Shown piece after piece: positions 15,997 through 24,830 of a stretch of 64,000 nt of DNA. Position 1 is the stretch's first letter; each line of letters starts with the position of its first letter. The stretch covers positions 62,001 through 126,000 of the forward strand of contig JAGKWU010000009.1 in assembly GCA_021151695.1 (NCBI GenBank). Reading direction: 5' to 3'. A program made the translations under genes and the position numbers. This DNA is from Cellvibrionaceae bacterium. GTDB taxonomy: Bacteria; Pseudomonadota; Gammaproteobacteria; Pseudomonadales; Cellvibrionaceae. The notes under the pieces are model-generated. The model did no database searches and had not been told where the DNA came from. It saw nothing but the letters and a program-made list of their open reading frames with translations.

Positions 15997-16611
15997 TTAC
16001 TTTTTAGCATCCTCAATCTTCCAACGGAAGTTCAATGGCAACCAGCAAGCAACAGGCTTTTCGCCCTGCATACATGGAACAAACTTCCATGAGCGCTGCG
16101 CGTGGCTTACAGCAGCCTGGTCCAAACGCTCGGAACCACTACTGGTAGTCACTTGAGCCTGGGCAACTTTGCCATCCTCAGTGATGTAGAGATTCAGGCC
16201 AGTGACACCCTCTTCACCCAAACGAATGGATGCAGCAGGATAATCCGGACGGCTCAAACCTTTACCAGCAGGCTTAGCTTTAGTCATAGGACTTGGCTGG
16301 GCCTTGGGTACTTCTTTTTGAACAGCAACTATAGTGTTGGTTGGAGCCGGCGCATCAGGCACGAAATCGAGCGATGGCGGAGGCACAAAATCTGGCGGTG
16401 GTGGTTTGATATCTGGCGGCGGTGGTGGAGGCTCGACCTCTTTGACGATTTCCTCTTTTACCACTTCAGCTTTAAGGATTTCGGGGATCTTATCGGAGAT
16501 TTTGGCGGCTAAGCCGTTTGCCAACCCCCAGATAAGGATAATGTGGAAAGCAACTACAACGATAAGGCCGGTAGACCTTTGTCCTGTAGATTTTTTGGCG
16601 TGATATGACAT
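15997..16611 (-). CDS. tonB: Energy transducer TonB
   Basis: A 204-residue TonB protein and the first gene of its operon. The cytoplasmic N-terminus (MSYHAKKSTGQRS) precedes one membrane anchor (about 14-34) with the conserved His of TonB anchors in VVAFHIILIWGLA. A Pro-rich periplasmic spacer with long Pro runs (EPPPPPPDIKPPPPDFVPPP) follows, then the C-terminal TonB domain from about residue 120 (RPDYPAASIRLGEEGVTGLNL) ending in PVACWLPLNFRWK. It would transfer the proton-motive force to TonB-dependent receptors; given the likely lifestyle, oligosaccharide uptake is as plausible as iron uptake, and no receptor lies in this window to decide. Confidence 0.95.
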   Translation of the reverse strand: MSYHAKKSTGQRSTGLIVVVAFHIILIWGLANGLAAKISDKIPEILKAEVVKEEIVKEVEPPPPPPDIKPPPPDFVPPPSLDFVPDAPAPTNTIVAVQKEVPKAQPSPMTKAKPAGKGLSRPDYPAASIRLGEEGVTGLNLYITEDGKVAQAQVTTSSGSERLDQAAVSHAQRSWKFVPCMQGEKPVACWLPLNFRWKIEDAKK

Positions 16612-16743
16612 AACTTAGCTGCCACCTTCTGAATTTCACCTGCAAAACGACATTGCAGTACAACAAATCCAAATTAACTCTGGGCTTTTGTATCCGCAAT
16701 ATCACGGGACTAGCGCCTAAAGCTTCATAACTTCAGGTATAGC

Positions 16744-16771
16744 AGTATAGCCACACCTGTGGATTTTGAAG
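16744..16771 (-). promoter_or_regulatory. Possible promoter of the tonB operon
   Basis: In the 442-bp gap 16612-17053 the minus strand carries TATACT (complement of 16744-16749), 16 bp after CTTCAA (complement of 16766-16771). The spacer contains CCACA/TGTGG arms. The -35 match is poor, and no Fur box was recognised. The rest of the gap shows only a GCCCCC/GGGGGC hairpin at 16836-16856, without a T-run, which might follow the histidine kinase gene. Confidence 0.35.
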
Positions 16772-17053
16772 GCCTAATTAGCTAACCCTGACAATTTTTT
16801 AGGTTATTTTTGATTTATACACAAGCAGTCACGCTGCCCCCCTAAAAAACGGGGGCTATAGTAGCCGCTCTTATACTTCATGAAAAGCGCTATTTCGGCC
16901 TAACTTGCCGTTTAAATCGAAATATTGAGCGCTTAACTTTGCTTTACAAAGCTGTTTAAAACCAGTTGCCATAACCAATCTAACTCCCTCTATCCGATTG
17001 GCATATGCTCGGACACCTGATTCAACCAAAACCAAAAAATAAATATTAATATA

Positions 17054-18310
17054 TTATTTTTTTGGCCATTGAATCAAAAATTTGGCGCCACCTTGCGCCG
17101 CTTGGGAGCAACTGACGCTTCCCCCGTGCCACACCATAATACGTTTAACTATGGCGAGACCTAATCCGAATCCACTATGACGATTTAGATCCGATTCTCC
17201 GTAAAGGCGGACAAAGGATTCAAAGATATATTCACGCTGCGCCTCTGGTACTCCAGGTCCATCGTCCTCGACCGATACCCAAAATGACTGTTCGGTAACA
17301 CCCATTGTCACGACAATATTTTGCTGTGCAAAACCGAGCGCATTTTGAAGCAGGTTATGCAGTGCGGTTTGCATCAGAGTCCATTCGCAGGTAAATGCCT
17401 GAAGCATTGCCTGGTTATCTATACGTATTTTTATACCGCGCGGATTATCAAGGCGAGCCAGAATTTCCAATAGCATCGCTTCCATGTGTCCTTCGCGTTG
17501 GTCGAGCGGTTCAGCCTTTTGTTCGAAACTTGCGTAAGTAAGTAATGAATTGATTAAATTTTCCATTTCAATCACATCGCGCGCGATGCTATCTAGCTGC
17601 CGTTGCACCGCCGACCCCGAAGCTGAGCTTTCAGTCATGGCGAGTGCGAACTTCATGCGCGCCAGTGGCGTGCGCAGTTCGTGGGAGACCGCATAAGTCA
17701 TCTCTTTTTGCGAACGCATTATGCTGGTGAGACGCGTAGCCATTGCATTAAATGCGTTGGCAAAGGGAGCAAGTAATGAACCCACTGAAAGATTAATACT
17801 GGTAGGCATGCCCTGTGCGCCTACTTCGCGAGTGTGTTTAATCAGACGCGCAAGATCGCGCGATAATGGCCAAACCCACAAGAAAATTACCAGTGCTATT
17901 GCGCTGTAAAAAATAACAATAAAAATAAAATAGAGCGGCGTTTTATGAGGTTGATCAAGCGGCCCGGAAAGCGCAATAACTTTATTATTTTTTACCAGCT
18001 TGTAATAGCGGTTTGCGTTGTCATCGCTGGCATTAATAATCTCTCCGGATTTAAGCGAGGTCGCTATACTGCTGGAGGCAAAATCCTGCAAGTCGAAAAT
18101 GTTGATTTGATAATAGCTTGTGGGTGGAAGTTGAATATTGCCCACCGCTAACGCGGGCAACTGCGGTTCAATCAGAAGCATTAAATCTGCTGCTGCGGGA
18201 TCAATATCAACCGGCGGATTTATTTCTTCCCAAAATTTATTCAGCACTGCACCGAGCAAGACAATGGCCAGCACCAAAATTAAATAAAGCGAAATAAATG
18301 CGCGGTTCAT
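17054..18310 (-). CDS. Sensor histidine kinase, RstB-like
   Basis: A 418-residue membrane kinase. Membrane helices at about 5-24 and 126-147 enclose a roughly 100-residue periplasmic sensor. A HAMP-like linker follows, then the dimerisation helix with the phospho-accepting His210 in YAVSHELRTPLARMKFAL, and an HATPase domain with N-box LLQNALGFA, G1 VEDDGPGVPE and G2 SGFGLGLAIVKRI. The overall arrangement, including WVWPLSRDLARL after the second helix, resembles E. coli RstB. Its start overlaps the stop of the response regulator by four bases, so the two are translationally coupled. The signal is not known. Confidence 0.92.
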   Translation of the reverse strand: MNRAFISLYLILVLAIVLLGAVLNKFWEEINPPVDIDPAAADLMLLIEPQLPALAVGNIQLPPTSYYQINIFDLQDFASSSIATSLKSGEIINASDDNANRYYKLVKNNKVIALSGPLDQPHKTPLYFIFIVIFYSAIALVIFLWVWPLSRDLARLIKHTREVGAQGMPTSINLSVGSLLAPFANAFNAMATRLTSIMRSQKEMTYAVSHELRTPLARMKFALAMTESSASGSAVQRQLDSIARDVIEMENLINSLLTYASFEQKAEPLDQREGHMEAMLLEILARLDNPRGIKIRIDNQAMLQAFTCEWTLMQTALHNLLQNALGFAQQNIVVTMGVTEQSFWVSVEDDGPGVPEAQREYIFESFVRLYGESDLNRHSGFGLGLAIVKRIMVWHGGSVSCSQAAQGGAKFLIQWPKK

Positions 18311-19008
18311 ACCTGTGCCCAGGCATCTGCAACAAATAAATAACCCTTGCCCCAGATAGTTTTTATTCGGGTTGGGTTGTCAGAATGGTCCATAAGCTTT
18401 TTGCGCAATTGCGAGATGCGAACATCCACTGTGCGATCCAGGCCATCGTATTCGCGATGATATATTTGGTTGAACAAAAATTCGCGCCCGACAATTTGAC
18501 CCGCCTGCTTTGCTAACGCCAATAATAAGTCGAATTCATGGCTCGATAAATAAATTTCCTGGCCTTGCAGCTGCACTTTTCGCGAGCCAGGTTGAATAGT
18601 CAGCTGATCAAAGACAAGGTTTTCCTGATCCGTTGGTTCCGGTTGGTAATAACGCCGCAGCAATGCTTTCACCCGAGCTAATAATACTCGCGGTTCAGCA
18701 GGTTTGATGACGTAATCGTCTGCACCGAATTCCAAACCCAGCACTTGGTCTATATCATCATTGCGCGCTGTAAGCATCAGGATAGGTCCGCGATATTCCG
18801 TGCGTAACTCCTGGCAAATCGTCAGGCCATCTTTGCCAGGTAAATTCAAATCCAGAATAATGAGCGTAGGATTTAACTGTTGGCACTGCCGTATAACGCG
18901 ATTGCCGTTACCTTCAATAGTTACCAGAAAATCATTAGCTTGCAAGAAATCACGCACCAGTTCCGCTAAGCGGCGATCATCTTCAACCAGCAAAATATGA
19001 TTGGTCAT
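18307..19008 (-). CDS. OmpR-family response regulator, RstA-like
   Basis: A 233-residue DNA-binding regulator. The receiver domain (1-120) has the acidic pair ED10-D11, the phospho-acceptor Asp53 in LIILDLNLPGKDG, and Lys102 in YVIKPAEP. The C-terminal winged helix (about 133-230) contains LSSHEFDLLLALAKQAGQIV and GLDRTVDVRISQLRKKL, the recognition helix of the OmpR class, and ends in IKTIWGKGYLFV. Strings such as GKDGLTICQELR resemble E. coli RstA closely. It pairs with the overlapping histidine kinase. The gene lies 43 bp after the DUF3019 gene and probably belongs to the same transcript as that gene and mipA. Confidence 0.93.
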   Translation of the reverse strand: MTNHILLVEDDRRLAELVRDFLQANDFLVTIEGNGNRVIRQCQQLNPTLIILDLNLPGKDGLTICQELRTEYRGPILMLTARNDDIDQVLGLEFGADDYVIKPAEPRVLLARVKALLRRYYQPEPTDQENLVFDQLTIQPGSRKVQLQGQEIYLSSHEFDLLLALAKQAGQIVGREFLFNQIYHREYDGLDRTVDVRISQLRKKLMDHSDNPTRIKTIWGKGYLFVADAWAQV

Positions 19009-19051
19009 GCTTTGTCACCCAACAGGTGCCTCCTGAAATTACATCGAGGAC

Positions 19052-19474
19052 TTAAAAAAAGCTCCAGGGATTTCGACGGGAATGTCGCGAATTTTTGCGC
19101 GTGTAAATCACCTCAAATACTTCGCGTGCGAGCAATTGCTGTTGCTCCGTGCGCAGTTCAAATACTGTGGTTTTGGCAAGGATTGCATTGAATTCCGTGC
19201 GACCAAATTGGCTTTTCTGCCAACAAAAAAGCGGTTCAATTGCCTGCTCTTGATAGAGGCAAGGAGAAATATTTTCAGCCTGCAGATTCTTCCATTCCAC
19301 TACCAGACGATCCTTACATTCGGATTCGGTTTCCACCAATACGCATACATGTGGCTTTAGCGAAAACATGACTGCGGGCTTGGTCTGGGCCAGCAGTTTT
19401 AAGGATTGGAGCATGGAGAACACAACTATTATTTTTATAATTGTGTTGTTAGAAATGGTACACCCCCCCGGCAA
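19052..19474 (-). CDS. DUF3019 family exported protein, unusual start
   Basis: About 115 mature residues match the DUF3019 pattern: KPHVCVLVETESECKDRLVVEW and then ENISPCLYQEQAIEPLFCW, with four well-placed Cys residues. A hydrophobic signal ending LLAQT precedes it. The start is unclear. The frame opens at a TTG at 19474, an ATT at 19456 follows a GGGGGGTG stretch with ideal spacing, and the first ATG (19414) would cut the signal peptide. In either of the first two cases the start lies inside the end of mipA, so translation is probably coupled. DUF3019 genes are repeatedly found beside mipA and RstAB-like regulators; function unknown. Confidence 0.75.
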   Translation of the reverse strand: MPGGCTISNNTIIKIIVVFSMLQSLKLLAQTKPAVMFSLKPHVCVLVETESECKDRLVVEWKNLQAENISPCLYQEQAIEPLFCWQKSQFGRTEFNAILAKTTVFELRTEQQQLLAREVFEVIYTRKNSRHSRRNPWSFF

Positions 19475-20300
19475 ATGCCGTGACTACATTGTCACTCGTT
19501 GTTAAGGGGCTATCAGCTATTGCTGAGCTCAAGCGTCTATAACTGGTAAAAAATCTGAGGCTCCAGTGTTCATCCAGTTGGTAACTCCAATCAAAACGCA
19601 TTAGCGTACTTGCACCGGATGACGGACGGTATTCTTGCGCCGGAGCTTCACTCGCACGCAAACCATAAAAATAGTCAAGACTGCGCGCGCTCTGCCAATT
19701 GGCGCCCAAGGTTAGCTTGACTTCATTGCGGTCGAAGGTAATGGTTTTGCTAAGTGCTACGCGCACTTCATCCCCATCGTAATAATCTGTCAGCTCATGC
19801 AAAGCTTGTAATTGAAAATCAACCACCTCGGACTGAAAACTATATTCCAACCCGCCAAGGGCAGCCATTTGGCGCTCGTGCAATTGGCGTTTATTAATGG
19901 TTTGCTTGAGAGGATCTACCGTGGGTTGTGAATCATCCTTGGTAAGGCCTGTGGTGGTTTCCAACGTGGAGACAAACGTGGCCGCCTGCCAATGATGAAA
20001 AAAAATCTGATCGTAACTGGGCGTCAATAACAGGCTAAATTGTTGATGTTGGTCACTCCAGAGTGCATAACCAAAATCCAGATTTTGCAGGAAAAATTTC
20101 TCGCCCTGGTAATTAACCTGGGGAATTACAAGCAAGGGAATATTGGAATTATCCATAACCGGATTGGTACGAACACCAACCCCGATACCAAGACTGAGTT
20201 GCCAGCCGTCAGGATCATTATCAGCGGCTTGCACCAGAGCAGCTGCCCCCAGTAAGGGCGCGATGATAAAAATATGAAATAGGGCGCGCACTGCGTTCAT
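19449..20300 (-). CDS. mipA: MipA/OmpV family outer-membrane protein
   Basis: A 283-residue outer-membrane barrel. Residues 1-25 are a signal peptide ending LVQAA. The mature part begins WQLSLGIGVGVRTNPVMD and contains NIPLLVIPQVNYQGEKFFLQNLDFGYAL, the diagnostic N-terminal region of the MipA/OmpV family, and the last strand ends in the aromatic residue of GGVYHF, as expected for Bam-dependent insertion. MipA was described as a scaffold for murein enzymes, and many relatives are induced by antimicrobials. Here it heads a cluster with DUF3019 and an RstAB-like two-component system, which suggests control by that system. The next gene overlaps its 3' end. Confidence 0.88.
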   Translation of the reverse strand: MNAVRALFHIFIIAPLLGAAALVQAADNDPDGWQLSLGIGVGVRTNPVMDNSNIPLLVIPQVNYQGEKFFLQNLDFGYALWSDQHQQFSLLLTPSYDQIFFHHWQAATFVSTLETTTGLTKDDSQPTVDPLKQTINKRQLHERQMAALGGLEYSFQSEVVDFQLQALHELTDYYDGDEVRVALSKTITFDRNEVKLTLGANWQSARSLDYFYGLRASEAPAQEYRPSSGASTLMRFDWSYQLDEHWSLRFFTSYRRLSSAIADSPLTTSDNVVTAFAGGVYHF

Positions 20301-20432
20301 GCTGTAATCCGGTTTGCTGCGTAACCTTATCGTTATACCGCCAAACCCTGCGTGAAACTGTAAACTTTTGTGTCGCCGGGCCCTTTAGGGGCACCGGCAA
20401 AGGCATTGCAATCCCATGGGGATAACAAAAAA

Positions 20433-21044
20433 TTAGAAACGATAATCCAGATTGAGGCTGGCGATATTAGGCTTGGTGCCCATATCTTCACAGATGTTGC
20501 GGTACTCAAGGTTGATGTTGAAATGCTCATCAATCACGAAGCCCACACCCAAACCATAAGAGTAGCCCGACATTGAACGGGAGCCACTCTTAAGTACCTT
20601 GCCCTTGTCAGCACCGCTGGTACCAATCACTTTCATTGACGTGTCCGCACTGGTGTAGCCGAGCAGGAGGTAGAGTTTGGCTTCATCATTCACCAGCTCC
20701 GGCTTGTAGTAGATGCTGGTGTAGTTGCCGAGCTTGCGCTCGAGATTGGCGAAGGTTGGAGTCCAATCCGGTTCTTTCTGCAGATCGCCCTCAGCATCGG
20801 GCAGCGGATAATACTGGCTCACGCCGGTGGAACGCCCATTACCCAGACGCAGTTCAACGCCAAGGGCAGCGTTGTATTTGTAACCACCAAATATCTCTGT
20901 GCCCTTGATGCGGTCCACATCATCGACACCGTCCTGGTAATCCTTATAACTGGCGAAGCCGCCACCTACGTAAAAACCCTGGTTGTTGTCAGCCAGCGCG
21001 GGCAGCGCCAACAGGCCCAAGGCCAGCATGCATAATTTCTTCAT
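20433..21044 (-). CDS. Outer-membrane beta-barrel protein, OmpA/OmpW-like small barrel
   Basis: A 203-residue exported barrel protein. The signal peptide MKKLCMLALGLLALPALA ends at residue 18 and the mature start is DNNQGFYVGGGFASYKDY, typical of eight-stranded porin-like barrels (OMP_b-brl). Alternating hydrophobic strands follow, and the chain ends NLDYRF with a terminal Phe. No OmpA peptidoglycan-binding domain is present. The role cannot be told from the sequence. It lies 132 bp upstream of mipA on the same strand; an imperfect GCCGG/CCGGC hairpin in the gap may separate the two transcripts. Confidence 0.8.
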   Translation of the reverse strand: MKKLCMLALGLLALPALADNNQGFYVGGGFASYKDYQDGVDDVDRIKGTEIFGGYKYNAALGVELRLGNGRSTGVSQYYPLPDAEGDLQKEPDWTPTFANLERKLGNYTSIYYKPELVNDEAKLYLLLGYTSADTSMKVIGTSGADKGKVLKSGSRSMSGYSYGLGVGFVIDEHFNINLEYRNICEDMGTKPNIASLNLDYRF

Positions 21045-21114
21045 GGGAAATCCTTATAGCTTCTGAGTAGAAAAGTGGGGCCTATCATAGCTGAGGGGTG
21101 TGCCTAAAAGAAAT

Positions 21115-21134
21115 ACCGGCCCCAAAGGGCCGGT
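21115..21134 (-). terminator. Terminator after the ABC exporter operon
   Basis: ACCGGCCC (21115-21122) and GGGCCGGT (21127-21134) pair perfectly. On the minus strand it lies 23 bases after the adaptor gene stop and is followed by ATTTCTTTT. Confidence 0.8.
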
Positions 21135-21157
21135 TTATGGTGGGAACTGCGTATCGA

Positions 21158-22231
21158 TTAGCGGTGTTTGATTTTTTCTTCTGCTTTAAGGCCTGAAGTG
21201 ACTTCTATATTGATACCGTCGGAAATACCGGTTTTGATTTCGCGCTTGTCAAATTTTTGCGGCGCCGTTTCGACTTCTACAAAAGTAGCCTTGTCTTCGA
21301 TAATCAGATTGCGCTCGTTAACCGCCAGCACATTCTCTTTTTTCTCCAACACTATGTCAGCGTTGGCGCTGTAGTTGGAGCGCAGGAACAATTCCTTATT
21401 CAACTTGACCGCTGCGCGGATAGTGAATTTGATAGTGCCCTGATCAGTCACGCCTTTAGGAGATATATATTCCAGCACTGCAGTGAAAGGCTTGCCTTGC
21501 AAGGCACCTATGTTGAGCACGAGCTCCATCCCCTCACGTAATTTACCCACTTCGGATTCATCCACCAGGCCTTCAAAAATCATATCTTCCATATCGGCCA
21601 ATGTTGCTAACGAAGTACCTGACTGGAAGGTACTCGACTCCACAATAAATGCACCTTCTTTGTTGGGAACATCCAGCACCATACCATCGACAGTGGCAGG
21701 AATCATGTTGGATACTTTATCGGAATTTTTGGTCGCGCCTGATTTCAACAATAGCAAGGCATTTTCAGCATTGTTCACCGCTTCGCGTTGCAAACCATAG
21801 GTGGTTTGTATTTTGTTGAACTCTGAAGCTGAAATTAATTTTTGTTCATACAAACTTTTTTGACGATTGTATTCCTGCTCGGCATTTTGCAAATTGATTT
21901 TGGCGGATTGCACCTGCGACTCAGCGGAGTTCACATTGAGCATATTGGGGCGCAGGGTAATTTTGGCGATGATATCGCCCTTCTTCACCGTTTGGCCTGC
22001 TACCACAAATAACTTTTCAACCACACCGGATACTTGTGATTTCACTTCAATTTCGCGGCGTGGAATCACTTTACCAATAGCCACCGTCTTTTTAACGATG
22101 GTGGTTTTTGTGGGCTGATCCACTTGGTAAACCACAGGCGGCTGTTGGGATTTTTTGTAGAGGAAAACAATTGTGCCCACAAACACCAGCGCTACCAGGC
22201 CGAGGACACCAAACATAATAAATTTTTTCAT
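21158..22231 (-). CDS. Periplasmic adaptor of an ABC efflux system (HlyD/MacA-like)
   Basis: A 357-residue membrane-fusion protein. Residues 5-27 are the membrane anchor. A split lipoyl/barrel-sandwich half-motif IPRREIEVKSQVSGVVEKLFV leads into KKGDIIAKI, and a helical hairpin of about 80 residues follows (VNSAESQVQSAKINLQNAEQEYNRQ). The return strand is ATVDGMVLDVPNKEGAFI, then a beta-barrel domain. It would link the inner-membrane exporter to an outer-membrane channel, which is not encoded here. It is the last gene of the operon, after two MacB-like permeases. Compared with MacA it lacks a recognisable signal lipobox. The substrate is unknown. Confidence 0.9.
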   Translation of the reverse strand: MKKFIMFGVLGLVALVFVGTIVFLYKKSQQPPVVYQVDQPTKTTIVKKTVAIGKVIPRREIEVKSQVSGVVEKLFVVAGQTVKKGDIIAKITLRPNMLNVNSAESQVQSAKINLQNAEQEYNRQKSLYEQKLISASEFNKIQTTYGLQREAVNNAENALLLLKSGATKNSDKVSNMIPATVDGMVLDVPNKEGAFIVESSTFQSGTSLATLADMEDMIFEGLVDESEVGKLREGMELVLNIGALQGKPFTAVLEYISPKGVTDQGTIKFTIRAAVKLNKELFLRSNYSANADIVLEKKENVLAVNERNLIIEDKATFVEVETAPQKFDKREIKTGISDGINIEVTSGLKAEEKIKHR

Positions 22232-22312
22232 GTTCCTTTTTTACCCTGTTAAAAATAATTTACAAAATGGTTACAGTGAATTTTTTTGAAGATTTATTCA
22301 TCTTGCAGCGCG

Positions 22313-23575
22313 CTACTCATCTTGCAGTGCCACTATGGGATTAACCGCCGCCGCTTTGGCCGCCGGCATCAGCGATGCCAACAAGCCGGAAATAATCAGC
22401 ACAATCAACGCTACTATAGCCGTGGTGAAATCTACTTCCGGGTGGCGGAAGAAGCCTGTATTGCCACCACTTGCTGACATTAATTTATTAATCCCTTCCA
22501 GCAACAACACACCCACTACTAATCCGGTATAGCCAGCCACAGCGGTAATAAATACAGATTCCTGTACGATCATCACCACTATGGAAATGGGCGTTGCACC
22601 TATAGCTTTACGCAGGCCAATTTCACGGGTGCGCTCTTTCACTACAATCAGCATGATATTGCCTACACCTATGGCGCCGGCCAATATGGTTAAGGTAGCG
22701 ACTACCCAACTAAACGCTTTGATACCCGTAAACAATCCCTGGATCTTGTCGTATTCATTTTGCAAATTAAAACTGCCGAATACACCTTTGTCATTGGGAT
22801 CTACTTTTTTACGTTCAGCCAAAAATTTCTTTACATCTTCTTCAGCGATACGCGCATGCAATCCTGGTTTTGGCAGAACGATAAAACTGCCAACCCAACC
22901 CACCTGATTGAACGCATAGCGCAGGGTATCGTTGGGGGTATAGATTTTTTCTTCTTCCTGTTGCTGGTTGCCTTCGGCGAGCGATTGGAATACACCGACT
23001 ACCTGAAAGCTGATGCCATTGATGGTAATGTCTTTTCCGATAGGACTTTCGTCAGCCGCAAATAATTGCGTTTTAACGCGTGTTCCAATAATTACTGCTT
23101 TGCGCTTTTGCGTTTCATCCAATTCGTTAATAGCGCGGCCTTCGATGATGCGCATTGATTGGATGTTTTCCATATTGGCGTGGGTACCTTCTACATAGAA
23201 AGTACCGTTCTTATTTTTATACACCGTGTAGGGCGGCGTACCGCTCCAGATGCCCACGGAATTTTGTCCGCGAATCATGCCCACACTGGGCACATTTTTT
23301 TCGATAGCCTCTATATCGGCGGGATCAAAACGAATTGATCGACCCACGGGCAAACCTTTGTAAGGAAGTTGGGTTGAGCCCTGAATCCAGATCCATACGG
23401 TATTGGTATTGCGAGGAAAACCTTCGTTAACACCGTTTTCCAAACCCTTGCCAGCGCCGAGCAAAACCGTGAGCATAAAGATGCCCCAAAACACACCGAA
23501 AGCAGTCAAAGCTGTACGCAGTTTGTGCCTGCCGAGCGTGCTGAAAATTTCCTGCCACTTATCTATATCAATCAT
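22313..23575 (-). CDS. ABC transporter permease, MacB/FtsX type (second permease)
   Basis: A 420-residue permease with the MacB arrangement. The first membrane helix is at about 19-42 (LRTALTAFGVFWGIFMLTVLLGAG), then a periplasmic core domain of about 240 residues, then three C-terminal helices in an FtsX domain (VGNIMLIVVKERTREIGLRKAIGATPISI is the coupling region). It ends in PAAKAAAVNPIVALQDE, the family C-terminus. It is about 11 bp after the first permease, with which it shares the same layout and many identical segments; the two probably form a heterodimer. No ATPase domain is fused, unlike E. coli MacB. Confidence 0.93.
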   Translation of the reverse strand: MIDIDKWQEIFSTLGRHKLRTALTAFGVFWGIFMLTVLLGAGKGLENGVNEGFPRNTNTVWIWIQGSTQLPYKGLPVGRSIRFDPADIEAIEKNVPSVGMIRGQNSVGIWSGTPPYTVYKNKNGTFYVEGTHANMENIQSMRIIEGRAINELDETQKRKAVIIGTRVKTQLFAADESPIGKDITINGISFQVVGVFQSLAEGNQQQEEEKIYTPNDTLRYAFNQVGWVGSFIVLPKPGLHARIAEEDVKKFLAERKKVDPNDKGVFGSFNLQNEYDKIQGLFTGIKAFSWVVATLTILAGAIGVGNIMLIVVKERTREIGLRKAIGATPISIVVMIVQESVFITAVAGYTGLVVGVLLLEGINKLMSASGGNTGFFRHPEVDFTTAIVALIVLIISGLLASLMPAAKAAAVNPIVALQDE

Positions 23576-23586
23576 GATTGGCCGTC

Positions 23587-24825
23587 CTAGTCTGCGCGCA
23601 TGGCTTCAATGGGCATAATTTTCGCGGCGCGCAGTGCTGGCATTAAACCCGCCAACGCACCCACCACTACCAACAAAACAATCGCAGTAATAGCAACCTG
23701 GAAATCCACCTCGGGGTTCTGGAAGAAAGGTAACTTGGCACCTGCACTCTTCAGGCCAAATGCAATTAATTCCAATAAACCCACGCCGAGAATTAAACCG
23801 ACATAACCCGCCACACTGGTTACTAAAATAGATTCCAGTAACAGCGTGCTCACAATCGAAACCGGTGTAGCTCCCAGGGCTTTGCGAATACCAATTTCAC
23901 GCGTGCGTTCTTTCACAGTGATGATCATGATATTGCTGATACCTACAATACCCGCCATCAAGGTACCGAGGCCGACGAACCAGAGAAATCCCTGGATGCC
24001 AATAAATAATCCGTTGACGCGTTTGGCTGGCTCCGCCATGTTGAACGAATTGATCGCGCGCTTGTCCTCAGGCGAAACATCGTGACGATATCTGAGTAAA
24101 TCCATCACCTTTTTTTCCAACTCAAAACCATCAACGCCGGATTGCGGACGCAACCATATGTTGTTGAGCTTGTCGCCACTGCCAAAGATTTTTTTGTAGC
24201 TACTCTGCGGAATATATATTTGCTCTGAATTGCGGCCGCGATTGCCTTTATCGTAGAACACACCTACCACGCGCATCATTACGCCATTCACGCGGATATC
24301 TTTACCGACAGGTTCTACGCCCTTATCAAATAAACGCTCGGCAACCACAGTGCCTATCACGGTAATTTTGCGAATCTCATATTGGTCGAAGGGGTTCATT
24401 TTGCGGCCGAGATTGAAAGGCACATCTTCTTTAATTTTAAAATATTCGTCCGGTGCACCATGAACGCTGAAGCTGCCACTTTTATTTTCATAGGTGATGC
24501 TTACACCACCGCGCTGGTTTTCACCCGAGATAAAACGTATGCCAGGCACTTGCTCCTTCACCGCGGCCAGATCACCTTCGGTAAGCGATATGCCGCGTCC
24601 AAGTCCCATGCCTTTGTAAGCAATTGAGGTTGAACCTGGCCAGACAATAATAAAATCCAGTACTTCGGAACCGAAATCGTCCATCACACCATTTTGCATA
24701 CCGCGCCCGGCGCCCAGCAAAATAATCAGCATGAAAATGCCCCAGAAGACACCAAACGCGGTGAGCGCGGTACGCAGTTTGTTCTGGCGCAATGTGTATA
24801 AAATTTCCTGCAAGCCATCGAGCAT
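23587..24825 (-). CDS. ABC transporter permease, MacB/FtsX type (first permease)
   Basis: A 412-residue paralogue of the next gene. It starts MLDGLQEILYTLRQNKLRT, followed by the first membrane helix (about 21-42), the periplasmic MacB core domain (45-280) and three C-terminal helices containing ISNIMIITVKERTREIGIRKALGATPVSIV. The end PALRAAKIMPIEAMRAD matches the family. It starts five bases after the ATPase gene's stop, so the two are co-translated. Two different permeases with one ATPase and one adaptor is a common MacAB-like set; substrates in the wider family include peptides, macrolides and lipoproteins, and which applies here is not known. Confidence 0.93.
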   Translation of the reverse strand: MLDGLQEILYTLRQNKLRTALTAFGVFWGIFMLIILLGAGRGMQNGVMDDFGSEVLDFIIVWPGSTSIAYKGMGLGRGISLTEGDLAAVKEQVPGIRFISGENQRGGVSITYENKSGSFSVHGAPDEYFKIKEDVPFNLGRKMNPFDQYEIRKITVIGTVVAERLFDKGVEPVGKDIRVNGVMMRVVGVFYDKGNRGRNSEQIYIPQSSYKKIFGSGDKLNNIWLRPQSGVDGFELEKKVMDLLRYRHDVSPEDKRAINSFNMAEPAKRVNGLFIGIQGFLWFVGLGTLMAGIVGISNIMIITVKERTREIGIRKALGATPVSIVSTLLLESILVTSVAGYVGLILGVGLLELIAFGLKSAGAKLPFFQNPEVDFQVAITAIVLLVVVGALAGLMPALRAAKIMPIEAMRAD

Positions 24826-24830
24826 GATGA

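Noticed and set aside
20377..20398. GC-rich hairpin between the outer-membrane protein gene and mipA
   Set aside because: The GCCGG/CCGGC arms pair imperfectly and no T-run follows, so I do not list it as a terminator.
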